NCBI GenBank assembly: GCA_051294375.1
Contig: CM119264.1
Location: 12,278,263 to 12,342,262 of the forward strand
Source of the DNA: Paraspadella gotoi
Lineage: Eukaryota; Chaetognatha
Reading direction: 5' to 3'
Length of the DNA: 64,000 nt
Part shown: positions 1-10,347 of the stretch, piece by piece
Numbering within the stretch: the stretch's first letter is position 1
Layout: each line of letters starts with the position of its first letter
Notes under the pieces: generated by a model
What the model saw: only the letters and a program-made list of their open reading frames with translations
Told to the model about the DNA's origin: nothing
The model's database searches: none
Position numbers and translations under genes: made by a program

Positions 1-236
1 TTTATTGTGGAAAAGAAAAAAATCATAGACCCATAGCCTGTCCAAAAAATGGATCATTTTTGTATTGTTGGTACAAAAATCATTTGTGTTAACATAATTG
101 ATTGTTGCAAAGATTTATGAGAAAAAAATTCAAAACGAAATTTTTGGCGTAATCTTATCATTCTTATTCTCGAAACTCCATATCAATTTATCTCTCCAAC
201 CATCCCCAACCCCCCCGCCACGCCCCCACCGAAAAA

Positions 237-1316
237 GCCAACTCAACGTACTTGGGCGCCAACGAAAAAATCGAGGAGCTTCGCGCCTCCTTCGTCAACG
301 CCTATTGTTTCTCGAGCGGGTCGTACCGAAGAGTCGAGAACGAAACCAACCAAATCGGCGAGGCGGAGCTCTATCTCTTCAATTACTACCCTTACGCTCT
401 CATTCTAGAGGTTAGGGACGAATGTTTCAATATTTCGATGTAAATTAAATTGTTTTCTTCCCTACTTGTTTTATTTATATAGCTGAACCATCGTGATTTG
501 CAGGATTTTGTCTCTAGACTTTAAATTGGATGGACTAAGTAAAATGTTTTTCTGTCGATTGAAATATATTTTTTTAATAAAGAGCCCACGGTCCCACATT
601 GCATCATTTATAGTATTATTGTTATTTTAATAATAATGCACCGATAGGTCAAATCTTTATGAAACTAACTCAGGCGTTCCTGGCCAACCTACCATACATC
701 CTCTACGCGGTTGCGACTCGCGCACGCATCCAGCCGGTGCTGGCGGAGGCGGCGGACATGGTGCTGCTCACCAGCGGCGCTTTCGAGGTTGTCGGAGAGA
801 GGAGGAAGAGGAAGAGATCGAGGGGCGACGACGGGGGGTTGGAGGAAGAGGAAGAAGAGGAGGAAGATGACTCGGATTTCTCCGAAGACGAGAATCATTA
901 CGCCAAAAGGTAAGAAACATGTGGCAATGCGGAGTTGCTTTTTACTAAAGTTTGTTATAACTTACATATATTGATTGACAAAAAAATTAGTTATTATTTA
1001 TCTCTCTTCCCCCTATAGCCTCCAAACCAGCATGAAAAAGCGTCTTTACGCCAAAATGTCTCTCTTCGTGACGCAGCGGCTCCTGGTGACGCAAGGATCT
1101 CAACTCATTGACTTTTACTGCGTCTGCCATCTCGTCGTCAAGGGCGTCGTCGTCGTCGCACAAATCGTCGTCGCCGTCGTAATGTTTTACTTCTCCTTTC
1201 CCTTTCCCTGGCAATTGAGCTGCCCTCTGTCGGAGGCCTTGCGACGAGACACAGAGCTGGAGGTTGTTAATAAGTGAATAAGTTGCCACTAAATTTTTGA
1301 AAATCATCTTGTCCAT

Positions 1317-1404
<88 letters not shown>

Positions 1405-1948
1405 GAGGTCACGTGCCTCTTCCCTTACAATCAGTGGATCTTCGCTTTCGTCGTCATCGACATCGGGCTCACTTGTTTTCTTCCGCTCGTCTCCTTCGCG
1501 ATGCACTTCCGGTTTTGGAGGATCAACTTTTACGAAGGCCTCTTCCAAGCGTCTTATCTCGTGCATCCCAACACGAGGAAGACGTTCAGGGAATTCGTCA
1601 CTCACATCTGTACCTTCCGAGTCGGTAAGTAAAGTGTCCTTGCGTTCGTACTTTCGGAGTGGAAACTGTCAGTAACGGAGCGTTGCTCCAGGAAACGGTC
1701 GCCAGGGTCGCCGAGTTGACGATCTCCGCCTCATTCTCGCTCTCCTGCACTCGAACGTGGATCAGTTCATAGCTAACAAAATCATGACAGTCTACGCCGG
1801 ACGCTTCCACTTCGAGAAAAGCGACAAACTTCCGCTCGACGCCGAATCGTGCGGCGCCACTTGCGGTGCCTGCGTCGCTGCTTTGAGGCCTAAGCTACGT
1901 CAACCAGAATGGAATTCGCGAGGATACGAACCCGCGAATCTCGAATAG
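237..1948 (+). CDS. Pannexin-like (innexin superfamily) large-pore channel, 5' end missing
   Basis: Four-pass membrane protein expected to form large-pore or gap-junction-type channels in the plasma membrane. Proposed exons: about 237-410, 674-909, 1019-1262, 1405-1624 and 1692-1948; phases agree at every junction. The first exon has the extracellular-loop pattern FVNAYC followed by TM2 around YYPYALILE, as in human PANX1 (FVDSYC then FFPYILLL). The next exon ends TM2 and enters an acidic Glu/Asp-rich cytoplasmic loop. TM3 lies in the 1019-1262 exon. The exon at 1405 starts EVTCLFPYNQWIF and holds TM4, like PANX1 loop 2 to TM4. The last exon (VDDLRLILALLHSNV) matches the PANX1 region after TM4. 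The innexin signature YYQWV is absent, so pannexin is the better name. TM1 and the start codon lie left of the window or in unrecognised exons. Similarity is from memory, not a search. Confidence 0.7.
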
Positions 1949-2278
1949 AACGGGGATGGAAGGTAAGTTAAGTAACTGATGGCGAAGGACTATCGACGGC
2001 TTGCGTCATTGATGGAAGCTATTTGGAAGATTAAGGAAAAAGAGAATTCTCAAACCTGGCTTCCGAGCCTTCTCTCAACTTTAGGAAAACTGTTAAAACG
2101 TTGAAAGTAATATACAATGCCTATAAAAAAATTAAAATTGTACGTTCTTGTTCTCCAAAGTGATACACATAGTGAACAAACGCCAAAATCGCTCTGAAAA
2201 TCCACTTTTCAGTTTCGCATTCTCCCATTTTCTGACCTTCCCCCTAAAGCCTATCTTATTGCTGGCTTCTCGTTGCAG

Positions 2279-2898
2279 ATGCAAATCCGCGAAGCGATGG
2301 CTAAACATGGCGGTTTCTGGATTACATTTCAGAGAAAACGATCACAAATCGTACAGTAAGTTTAGGTCACTGACTTTGAATTAGTTCAATTACATTCGTT
2401 TTGAAATTATTTATTTGTTTTAAATCAGTAAAAGTGAAATGGAAAAATGGAGAAACAGGAGAGACGAGTTCGACAAAACTCGTTAAAATTAACGAGGAAT
2501 TCGGAATCGTTCCTCTCTCTTACTTGTATGAAGAATTTCCAGGTAAATCTAAGAGAGGAATAATAGAAAATCGTACTGATATTCAGATTCTTTCCTAATT
2601 TTTAAGTTGTATCTTGATTTAATTCTTTATCTACTACCTACGATTTTATTTCATATTTAAATTTATATAATTTTTTTTTTTAAATCAACTAATCTTATGC
2701 TAGCGAGTTTTCCATTCGCGACGACGAGTTGTTTCTGATTACTGACATTTGCTTTCCCCAGATTTGAAAGAGAAGAACTGTCAACTTTTTTGCGGATCGG
2801 AACAAATTCCATTCGACGAAGAACAACAGAGTTTTGTTCCCAAAGGGAATTGGATGACGAGACGTCTCTACGTTGTGCGAACCAATCAAGCTCCGTAG
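2279..2898 (+). other. Three-exon coding chain downstream of the pannexin-like gene, origin uncertain
   Basis: Exons 2279-2355, 2429-2542 and 2762-2898 join in phase into one open frame ending at TAG. The frame includes WKNGETGETSSTKLVKINEE, then LSYLYEEFP, then FVPKGNWMTRRLYVV. The first exon needs an upstream exon ending in phase 2. The only strong candidate is the consensus donor AAG|GTAAGT at 1963, which is in phase with the pannexin-like last exon but lies 14 bases beyond its TAG stop at 1946. A weaker donor at 1849, before the stop, also has the right phase. The chain may therefore be an alternative C-terminal tail of the channel, a separate small gene with an unseen first exon, or a remnant. 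I recognise no domain. Confidence 0.45.
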
Positions 2899-3640
2899 GC
2901 AATCAATTTTCAATTATAATTGAATCCTTGTATATTAGCTCATGGTTATATTTTTGAATTTTTTATTATAATTTATGATAAAATGTTGTGTAGCGTACTG
3001 CTTTAACATATTTGCTAGATAAAAATTCAAGTCAGTCAACTTATCTTCAATGACAGCGTGACCATTTGAAACCCGCCGCTAGAAAAAAATTAACTAAACG
3101 AAAACGTGAAGAGATTTTAACATTTTGGAAAGTGATACCTAGAAGGTTAGATGTTATGTTATGTGTATATTCAATAAATATGCAAACGCGAGTAATAACA
3201 ACTATTTTTTATAAATAACACAGTCACAACAAATATGGTGATTCGTTTGAAACTCAAATATTGAGTAAATTTGAGCAAAACTAGATACAGATTACAGTAA
3301 CACTTCTAAAGGAAATTCTGACTAATGAAAAACTATATTTTCAAATAATGTAGTGTAAAATATAGATCCTCAATTTTCGGCTAAGATTTTTTTTCTTCTT
3401 GAGTGCAGAAAAAAGATATTCTCATTTAGAAATACTAAATCGTATTAAAACGTAAGACTAGATCGAGTGAGCAAAAAACGAAATATGTATTTTTTAATAC
3501 AACCGGACACGACTAAAAAAGGCCTTCTAATACAAGTTGCATGTATCATTTAAAGAGCCATTGAGTTTTAACAGAGACGGGATTGATCTGCCTCTTAAGC
3601 GTTTTGGTCGATTTCCTTTACACTCAAAATGACGAGCACA
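2899..3640. other. Intergenic spacer, pannexin-like region to EML
   Basis: AT-rich spacer between two genes whose 3' ends face each other. No credible open frame, RNA gene or repeat copy was seen in it. Confidence 0.6.
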
Positions 3641-6600
3641 TCACTTGACGAGCCACTGCAAGGCGACGCCGTCCGCGCCTGCCGTCGTGACGATTGCCTC
3701 GTCGTCGCCCACGCCATCGTCGCCTCTTCCACTGAAGGTGACGCCGGTGACTCGTCCATCGTGGCACTTGACGTCGTGACACGCGGCGCCTTTGACGTGG
3801 CATGGAAAGGCGTAGAGGCGGAGCCGTCCGTCTCGACCGCCGACGGCGAGAGATTCCGAAGCAGCAGCTATCGACGCCGCCTCCGCCAGATTCGAGTCGT
3901 CGCGCCAAATTCCGGAAACGGCGAAGTTGACGGGACAAGAGTGTGTCGCCCATTCCACATCTCGCGTCGCTGTCGCCGTCTCTCCCGCCGTCTCTCCGGC
4001 CGGCGTCATTAGCTGGAAAACGTCCCCGACTCCGCCGTCGCCGCTTCCGCCGCCGGTCCGCGCCTTCCTACGCCAGAACGTCAACTCCCCGTTCACGTCG
4101 TTGCTCCGCAAAAAGACGGAGTCGCGGGACCAATCCACCGCAACCACGAGGCGACCGTGGCCGCGACGACGCCAGGAGGTCTCGTAGCTCGTCTCCCGTA
4201 CGGCTCCGTCTGTCGTCCCGAAGACGTGAAGGACGCCGCCGAAGTTGTCGTCGCCACCGATCGCCAAGAGGGCGCCGTCGGGAGAGAATCGGAGGCAACG
4301 AACGGCGCCGCGAAGATCGAGATCGAAGTAGACGAGATCGAGTTGGCGGACGAAGGAATCGCGGAGGCATTTGCCTGCAAAAGGAGCCGAAGAGAAAAGA
4401 TCCAGCGGAAAGGCCGAAGTTGAAAACCAAAGCTTCAGACTTAAATAATCCTAGACAGACAGACTGACAAGCATTAAAACAGATTAACACCGTCTTTAAC
4501 TGACAGACATAGATTGAGAGATTGACGGACAGATTGACCAAAACCGAAAGTCAGGCCCAGCAGACATATAGGAATCATTCCGAGCAAGAAGATCAAATTT
4601 CACAGTACGGACAGCCGTTCTTCAATTCGAAGTTCAAAGAAAGCCTTGATGTCGGAGAGAGAAACTTCTGACATCTTAATCTCCTACACTAGAAAAAAAT
4701 ATTTTCATTTTAAGAAATGTCAGGAAGACGGTCTTCTGACAAATCTCCTAATTCCATACCGATGATGACGTGACCGTTGGCGAGACCCACGGCGGCCGTT
4801 CGTCCCTCCCACCAGACGCCGTCCCATCGGAAGCGACGTCCCGGGTGGAACGCGACGCGCGTCACGCCGGCCTCTAGTTGCTCCCGCCAAAGGGACGCGC
4901 GTTCGAGGGTGTCCCACAAAATTAATTCGCCTGAATCATCAAGGATGTGGAATGTGGGCGTTGAGGGACTCCCTATGTTTTGAACGACGAACGGTCGGGG
5001 ATCGACTACTGACCTTCGCCGCAACCCGTGAGTAAGAGATTCTCGTCGGACAGAGATTCGGCGGCGTTCACAGCGGCGATGTGACCGTCTTGCAGCAAAC
5101 TGTAGCCTTCCTCGTTGTTCCCCAGCATTAATCTGTTGAATGAGAATTTTTAGTACCTTAACCGAAGTGGATAATCGACCTATTTTGCAAAAAAATAACT
5201 ACATCTGCATGATTTCAAGAGAACAAACAAAATATATGAGAACACCTGTTGCAAACTGTCCCAATGAGGAGTTTGGACGAGTTCTGCGGCGATCTTCGGA
5301 TGCACCTCGGAGCCCCGACAGCGTGAGGTAGAGATATTTCTGAGAGCTGAGCTCAAGGTAAAAGAACCCATTATTTTGTATCCAGTCGTTAACTAAAAAA
5401 AAACTTTGCGAAGTAAATCTTACCTTTTCGAAATGTTTTTCAATATTGTCGACTCGCCAAAGAACCATCCTTCGATCAGCTCCTCCGGAAACAAAACGAC
5501 CCTCACCTAGAGGAAAAAACTCACTCTAACCTTATGACGAAAACCTCTTAGTATTTCTATTCTACAAGACAAACCCAGACACGAGATGGCGTTAACGGCC
5601 CCGTTGTGAGCGCCGGTAAACGAGATGACATCGCCGTCTCGTTTCCATCGGAGAATGACGCCGGTTTCGAAGCCGGAGATGACGGCGTCGGATTCGACGT
5701 CGACGGCGAAGGATACGACGCCGTCCGAAAGGGGGAGATCTGAGAGAGTCTCTAATTCCGCGCCGGCGTCGTTGATACGCCACGACGAAACGCCGCGACT
5801 TTCGGCGACGAAAATCTCTTTGTCGTTTGACGCGAAGGAGACGCTAACGACGCCGGACGCAGCTTTGGTTTTCGCCAAGGCATCGTTTCCGTTTCGCCGC
5901 CAGTCCCAGAGGGAGAGACCGACGTCAACGCTCGCGCCGTCCACGACGACGAGTCGAGCGCCGGCGTCCAGTCTCGAAAATTCGAGGAGCGAGATGGACG
6001 CCGGGAACAAGTCGGCGCCGCCGACGACTCGAAGTGTTTTCAACGACGCCGCGTTCCAAATTCTTACGTGAGGCGCCCCTTCGACCGCGGAAGACGAGAC
6101 TGCGCTCCGTTTTCGGAACACGCCTCTCCCGACGGCGATGACGCCAGCATCGGGCCGGTCTTCGGATGCCGCGTACGACGCCGCCTGACCACTCGCCGCG
6201 ACGTCTCCTCGCAGGTTGACGGCGACGGCAGTGACGCGCGCCGTGTGCTCGCGATAGAGTCTTTGCTCTCGGGACGCCGGATCGAGGATGACGACGAACA
6301 TCCCGGCGCGAAACGCCACCTCTCCGGTAGTAAGGCTAGCGACGGCGTCGCCGGCGCTGCGGCCTTCGAAACCGAAGACCCGTTCGACCACAGGTCGCTT
6401 TTTCGGCGCCTTCGGAGGCTTGGAGCGTTTCGTCGCCGGTTCCCAGGACGAGGGCGGGTGGAACAACGTCTCCCGGCCGCAGATTGGGACGCGGACCGAA
6501 CCTTTTGGGAGTTCCTCTGGGATTCTGAGTTCTTCCTCGAACGCCCCGTCCTCTAGGCTCTCGAGGCTGACGTCCGTCGGCGGCGTCTTGGAGACGGCGG

Positions 6601-6982
6601 GAGGAGGAGGCGCGGGCGTATGCGCCGGTTTAGAGGCGCCACTTCGGCCGCTTTTGCTTCTGTCGATGCGAATGGAAATTCGTCGTCGCCGGTTGGTGTT
6701 GTCTTGATTCGACTTGCCGTCTCCGTCGACGACGCCGCCGATCTCGCTTATCGGCGTCGAACACGCAGTCTCGTCCGCCGCCGATAGACTTCCGGTTTCG
6801 CCGACGCCGCTATCCGATTCGTCAAAGCGCCGGACCAGCGTCAACGTCGTTGCAGTCGGAGCGGCGTCTTTGTCGCCGGCGTCAGCATAGCCCTTGCTGG
6901 CGCCGTTGGAAGAGGTCGGCACCACCGTGGAAGAGTTTCGATTGGGCTTTTTCGCGGCGCTCACTTTGCCGCCCATTTTCAT
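3641..6982 (-). CDS. EML-family (echinoderm microtubule-associated protein-like) WD-repeat protein
   Basis: Binds and regulates microtubules through its tandem beta-propeller. Six exons on the minus strand: 6982-5581, 5506-5424, 5346-5246, 5132-5014, 4930-4760 and 4374-3641. Together they give 869 codons plus TGA, with all phases consistent. Residues 1-155 are low-complexity, Ser/Thr/Pro- and charge-rich. The HELP motif is at about 160-205 (VPICGRETLFHPP, then RVFGFEGR), followed by WD repeats to the end. Family landmarks include HVRIWNAASLKTLRVVG, LSLWDWRRNG, SGGADRRMVLWRV, LRFSPDGALLAIGGDDN and TRDVEWATHSCPV. The length is typical (human EML1 is about 815 residues). The N-terminal trimerisation coiled coil of EML1-4 is not visible in the first exon, so this may be a coil-less form or further 5' exons may exist. 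The start is the first ATG of the long exon and is followed by a second one (MKM). Confidence 0.95.
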
Positions 6983-7696
6983 GTATATTTTTTACTTTAT
7001 ATATATTTGTATTATTTTGTTCTAAGTTAATTTCTTAGTTTTTAAAAAGACTTTTTAGTTTATTTATTGAATTTCGTTTCAGTTTCTTTTCTTGGAGACG
7101 ACGATGACGTTAGATTTTCGCTTCGTTTTTCTCAAAATCATCTTTTTTAAGAGTGAAAATTAAAAAAAAGGACCACGAAGAAAAAGGAGGCCTTGAGCAA
7201 CTGAAAGTGTTGGTCAAACAATAACCGACTATAATAATTCAAACAGAAATATATAGTCATGATAAATATTGGATGTCCTTTCATCATTTGTTCATTCATT
7301 GTCAAAATAAATAATACTTTTCCCTCCTCTCCCAATATGAGCTTTTAAATTTTTTTATTTTTTTTAAAAAACTGGTATTTTATAATTTTTTGTCTCTTTC
7401 TCTTTCCGGGCATATTTTTTAGGTCCGGCTTTCTCCAGTCAGAAACACGAAATCTGTGGGAATATTGTACAGACACGCAATTTTAAGGAGAAAACGACAA
7501 AGACTACGACGACGACGACGACGAAAACCATGACGGGATTTAAGTTAAATTTTTTTCGGTAGACGGCGTGATGATTAGCGATCATCACCGACACCCAAGC
7601 CGTGGGGGGCAGGAGGGCAGTTGTACTAGTGGGAGGGGTTCGTGCTGATTGGATTCGCGTGACCCCCTCCGCCTCGTTTTAAAAAAAAGAATCTGT

Positions 7697-7722
7697 GCTG
7701 CTGTTGTTGTTGTTGTTGTTGT
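7697..7722 (+). repeat. CTG/GTT triplet microsatellite
   Basis: Short run of CTG then repeated GTT units next to the GC-rich block upstream of EML. Confidence 0.85.
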
Positions 7723-8654
7723 CGTGTCAGTGTCAAATTTAATAAAAAAAATATTACTTGGTTTTTTCTTTATTTTTTGCCTATGAGTATCACATAGTTT
7801 TTCATAAGAATTTAAATATATTGTACTTTTATATTAATAATATTAGGTTTTACTTTTATGGATCGTTTTCTTAAACGAAAACAGAATTCCTTATTCCTTA
7901 ATCCTCGTAGTATGGCATTACAAGAATAAAAGAATAATATTTTGAAACACTTTTTTATTAACAGTCTGATAGAATTATAGACTCAAAATATTCAAATATT
8001 CTTATGTTTTTAGCTTTCACTCTCTCACTGTACTTCTGTACTACTAATTAAGAAAATACTTAATATTCGACTCGACAATAGAAAAGAAACAAAAGGACAA
8101 TGAGCTTCGCAGAGACGCCTATTGATCACAAATAGAAAAGAAAAGGACGAAACCGAATCTGGCTAAAAGAACAATTCGTTCTAATTATTTCTCCTCAAAA
8201 AGTAGGAAACTGATGAGTCAAATGGTAAAGAGTGAAGTTCCCGCTTCTCTTAAATCAGCGCTTTGCGTAGTTTTATGAGAAAATACTAACTCAAAGTGCC
8301 ATTTCTCCCTAAGAGTATGTATCCCTGGCGGTTTTTTTTTTTATCAATGCCCCGCGGCGCCCGCAATGGTTCATGGGGCAATCATTTGGCACCATGGGTT
8401 TAATCCTCGGCCGTTTTTATTTTCTCGATGTTATTTTAGCAGTTTGCTTTCCTTTCGATTTCTTTTGAAGATCGACGAGAAAACATTCATCAACATCTGT
8501 CGAAAGCCGGCGAGAGGTCGTCGCTTTTCGACGTTTTATCGCGATGGCAGGAGAAGAAATTTTTTAATTGAGAGCAAACAGAAAAGACTCGATTATTAAT
8601 ATACCACTAAAATATGATTGTAAATTAATTTGATCTTGGCATTTTAATAACTCG

Positions 8655-8862
8655 TAGACTCTGGGAGTGAATAAACGAGACTGAGAGAGTCTTGATTGAA
8701 AGCTTGCAGGGACCTGCTATGTCATTATCTTGTAAGAGTGATGGAGGCCTTAAACTACCAAAGCCTGTCCAAAGTCAGGGGCAAGATAGCTTATTTATTA
8801 AATAAATGAGCAATTTTTATATTGGTTGTGCCAATTTCATAAAAATAACTCATTATGGTATA
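8655..8862 (+). repeat. Short interspersed repeat, family A, copy 1
   Basis: About 200 bp shared with copies at 50137-50348, 50361-50551 and 50657-50748 (all opposite orientation) and fragments at 32318-32365 and 61120-61215. Shared landmarks in order are AATAAACGA, TCTTGATTGAAAG, GGACCTG.TATGTCATTATCTTG, GATGGAGGC.TTAAA, AAGCCTGTCCAAA, AAGATAG.TT..TTATTAAAT and TTTTTATATTGGTT. No protein is encoded. It resembles a non-autonomous element (SINE or MITE); no clear A/B box or target-site duplication was found. Confidence 0.8.
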
Positions 8863-9794
8863 AAATTATATTTATATAATATTGTACTTTGATATCACTT
8901 TGTATAAAGCTATATAGTATTAAGTATCAAATCAATTTTTTATTACATTGAAATTTTAGATTTTAACGCAGGATGATTTCATAAGCTTCTTTTCTTTTGC
9001 ACTCCACACTACTCATTATCATATATCGCAAAAAAGTTCATTTAAATAATAAAAAGAAATTTTTAAAAATTTAAAAACAACATCTTTTTTTAAATACATT
9101 AATAATATTAATAATATTAATAATAATAATATAAATAATAATTGTTATTTTTGTCTGAAAGAGACCTTTATTGCCGTTTCACTTCTCATAATTTCTGTAT
9201 TTTTTTTAATGCCTGCCATAAAAGACGGAAAACAAGAGCTGAAAAGCGGGAAAAGCTCAAAACCTCAGGGGAGGACAAGTTTTTGTTCGTCTCTTTTCCT
9301 CAAGGATTCAGCAGGGTTATACAATATACACGGTTATTCGGTTATTGAACTCGAACTCTCTCTTTCATTTGTCTTCGCTTAAAGTTATTAACTAGATAAG
9401 CCTTTTATAGAAGCTCTGCCTGTCCGTCTCTCTAAACAATTGCATTACGTCCAAAATTCAAATAATAAACACATTTTGAACAATATTCACAAACTTTTAT
9501 CTACTTGGCATCACTTCATTTTCTTTTTTTGGTTTGCTTTATTTTAATTACATACAAACTACTTGTGACAAGTTGACTGATGCCCATGTTCGACGCATGA
9601 TTCATGCTTCCTAATGCTGACTCGCTGAGTCACGCACGAATGTTTTCGGTTCTGAGCGGATGGTGTTTTAATCTCAGCGAAGATTCGTAACTGTTTTTTC
9701 AGTATCCTTAAATTAGAGCTGTTCAACGGTATCGTAGAGTTAATGCGATCCAAACAAAATTAAAATAAAAAAGTGGCACTTAAATTAGTCGAAA

Positions 9795-10312
9795 ATGTCC
9801 GGCGACGGACCGACCAAGCCCCGAGTCTGCGTGATCGGCGCGGGGCCTTCGGGATGCTCGGCGCTCATCACCTTCGGACGCCTGGCGGACGAGGGACTCC
9901 CAACCCCCGAAATCGTTTGCTACGAGAAGCAAAGCGGCTGGGGCGGCCTGTGGAACTACACCTGGCGCACGGGTCTCGACGAGCACGGTGAACCAGTGCA
10001 CAGCAGCATGTACCGCTTCCTCTGGTCCAACGGGAGCAAGGAGGCGCTGGAGTATCCAGAGTACACGTTCGAGGATCACTTCGGCAAGGCCATCCCAAGT
10101 TTTCCGCCCGCGAGAGATCCTCTTCGACTATTTGAAGGGGCGTTGGAAAAAGGAAGGAGTGGCCAAGTACATTAAATTCTCTCACGTCGTCACCGACGTC
10201 GACTATGACGAGGAACGCGGCGACTTCGTCGTCGTCGTCAAGGTAAAACGATTCTCTCGTCCGTCATTGTAAAAGTTAAAGATTAAGAAGTCGCAGTTGA
10301 ATTTTAAAATTA

Positions 10313-10347
<35 letters not shown>

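Larger units (their letters stand above)
6983..9794. other. Divergent intergenic region, EML to FMO
   Basis: 2.8 kb separating two genes transcribed away from each other, so promoters for both should lie here. It contains a GC-rich block with an ATTGG (inverted CCAAT) motif at about 7610-7680, a CTG/GTT triplet run at 7697-7722, an AAT-rich stretch at 9095-9145 and a short interspersed repeat at 8655-8862. No exon could be supported. Confidence 0.55.

Noticed and set aside
987-1605. Open frames of Arg-Glu or Ser-Leu repeats on both strands
   Set aside because: They are translations of the CT/GA microsatellite and overlap the pannexin-like exons. The same applies to similar frames near 14.5, 15.2, 17.6, 22.3, 22.9, 24.9 and 51.1 kb.
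1946-1948. Genome-wide reassignment of TAG, suggested by in-frame TAGs at 1946 and 62359
   Set aside because: TAG also ends the CRMP frame at the expected C terminus and the chain at 2898, so it is a normal stop here.
3627-4467. Plus-strand Arg/Ser-rich frames
   Set aside because: Antisense to the last EML exon, which shows clear WD-repeat homology on the minus strand.
8367-8415. Possible tRNA gene (TGGTTCATGGGG ... GGTTTAATCCTCG then T run)
   Set aside because: Box-like motifs are present, but no complete cloverleaf or acceptor stem could be formed.
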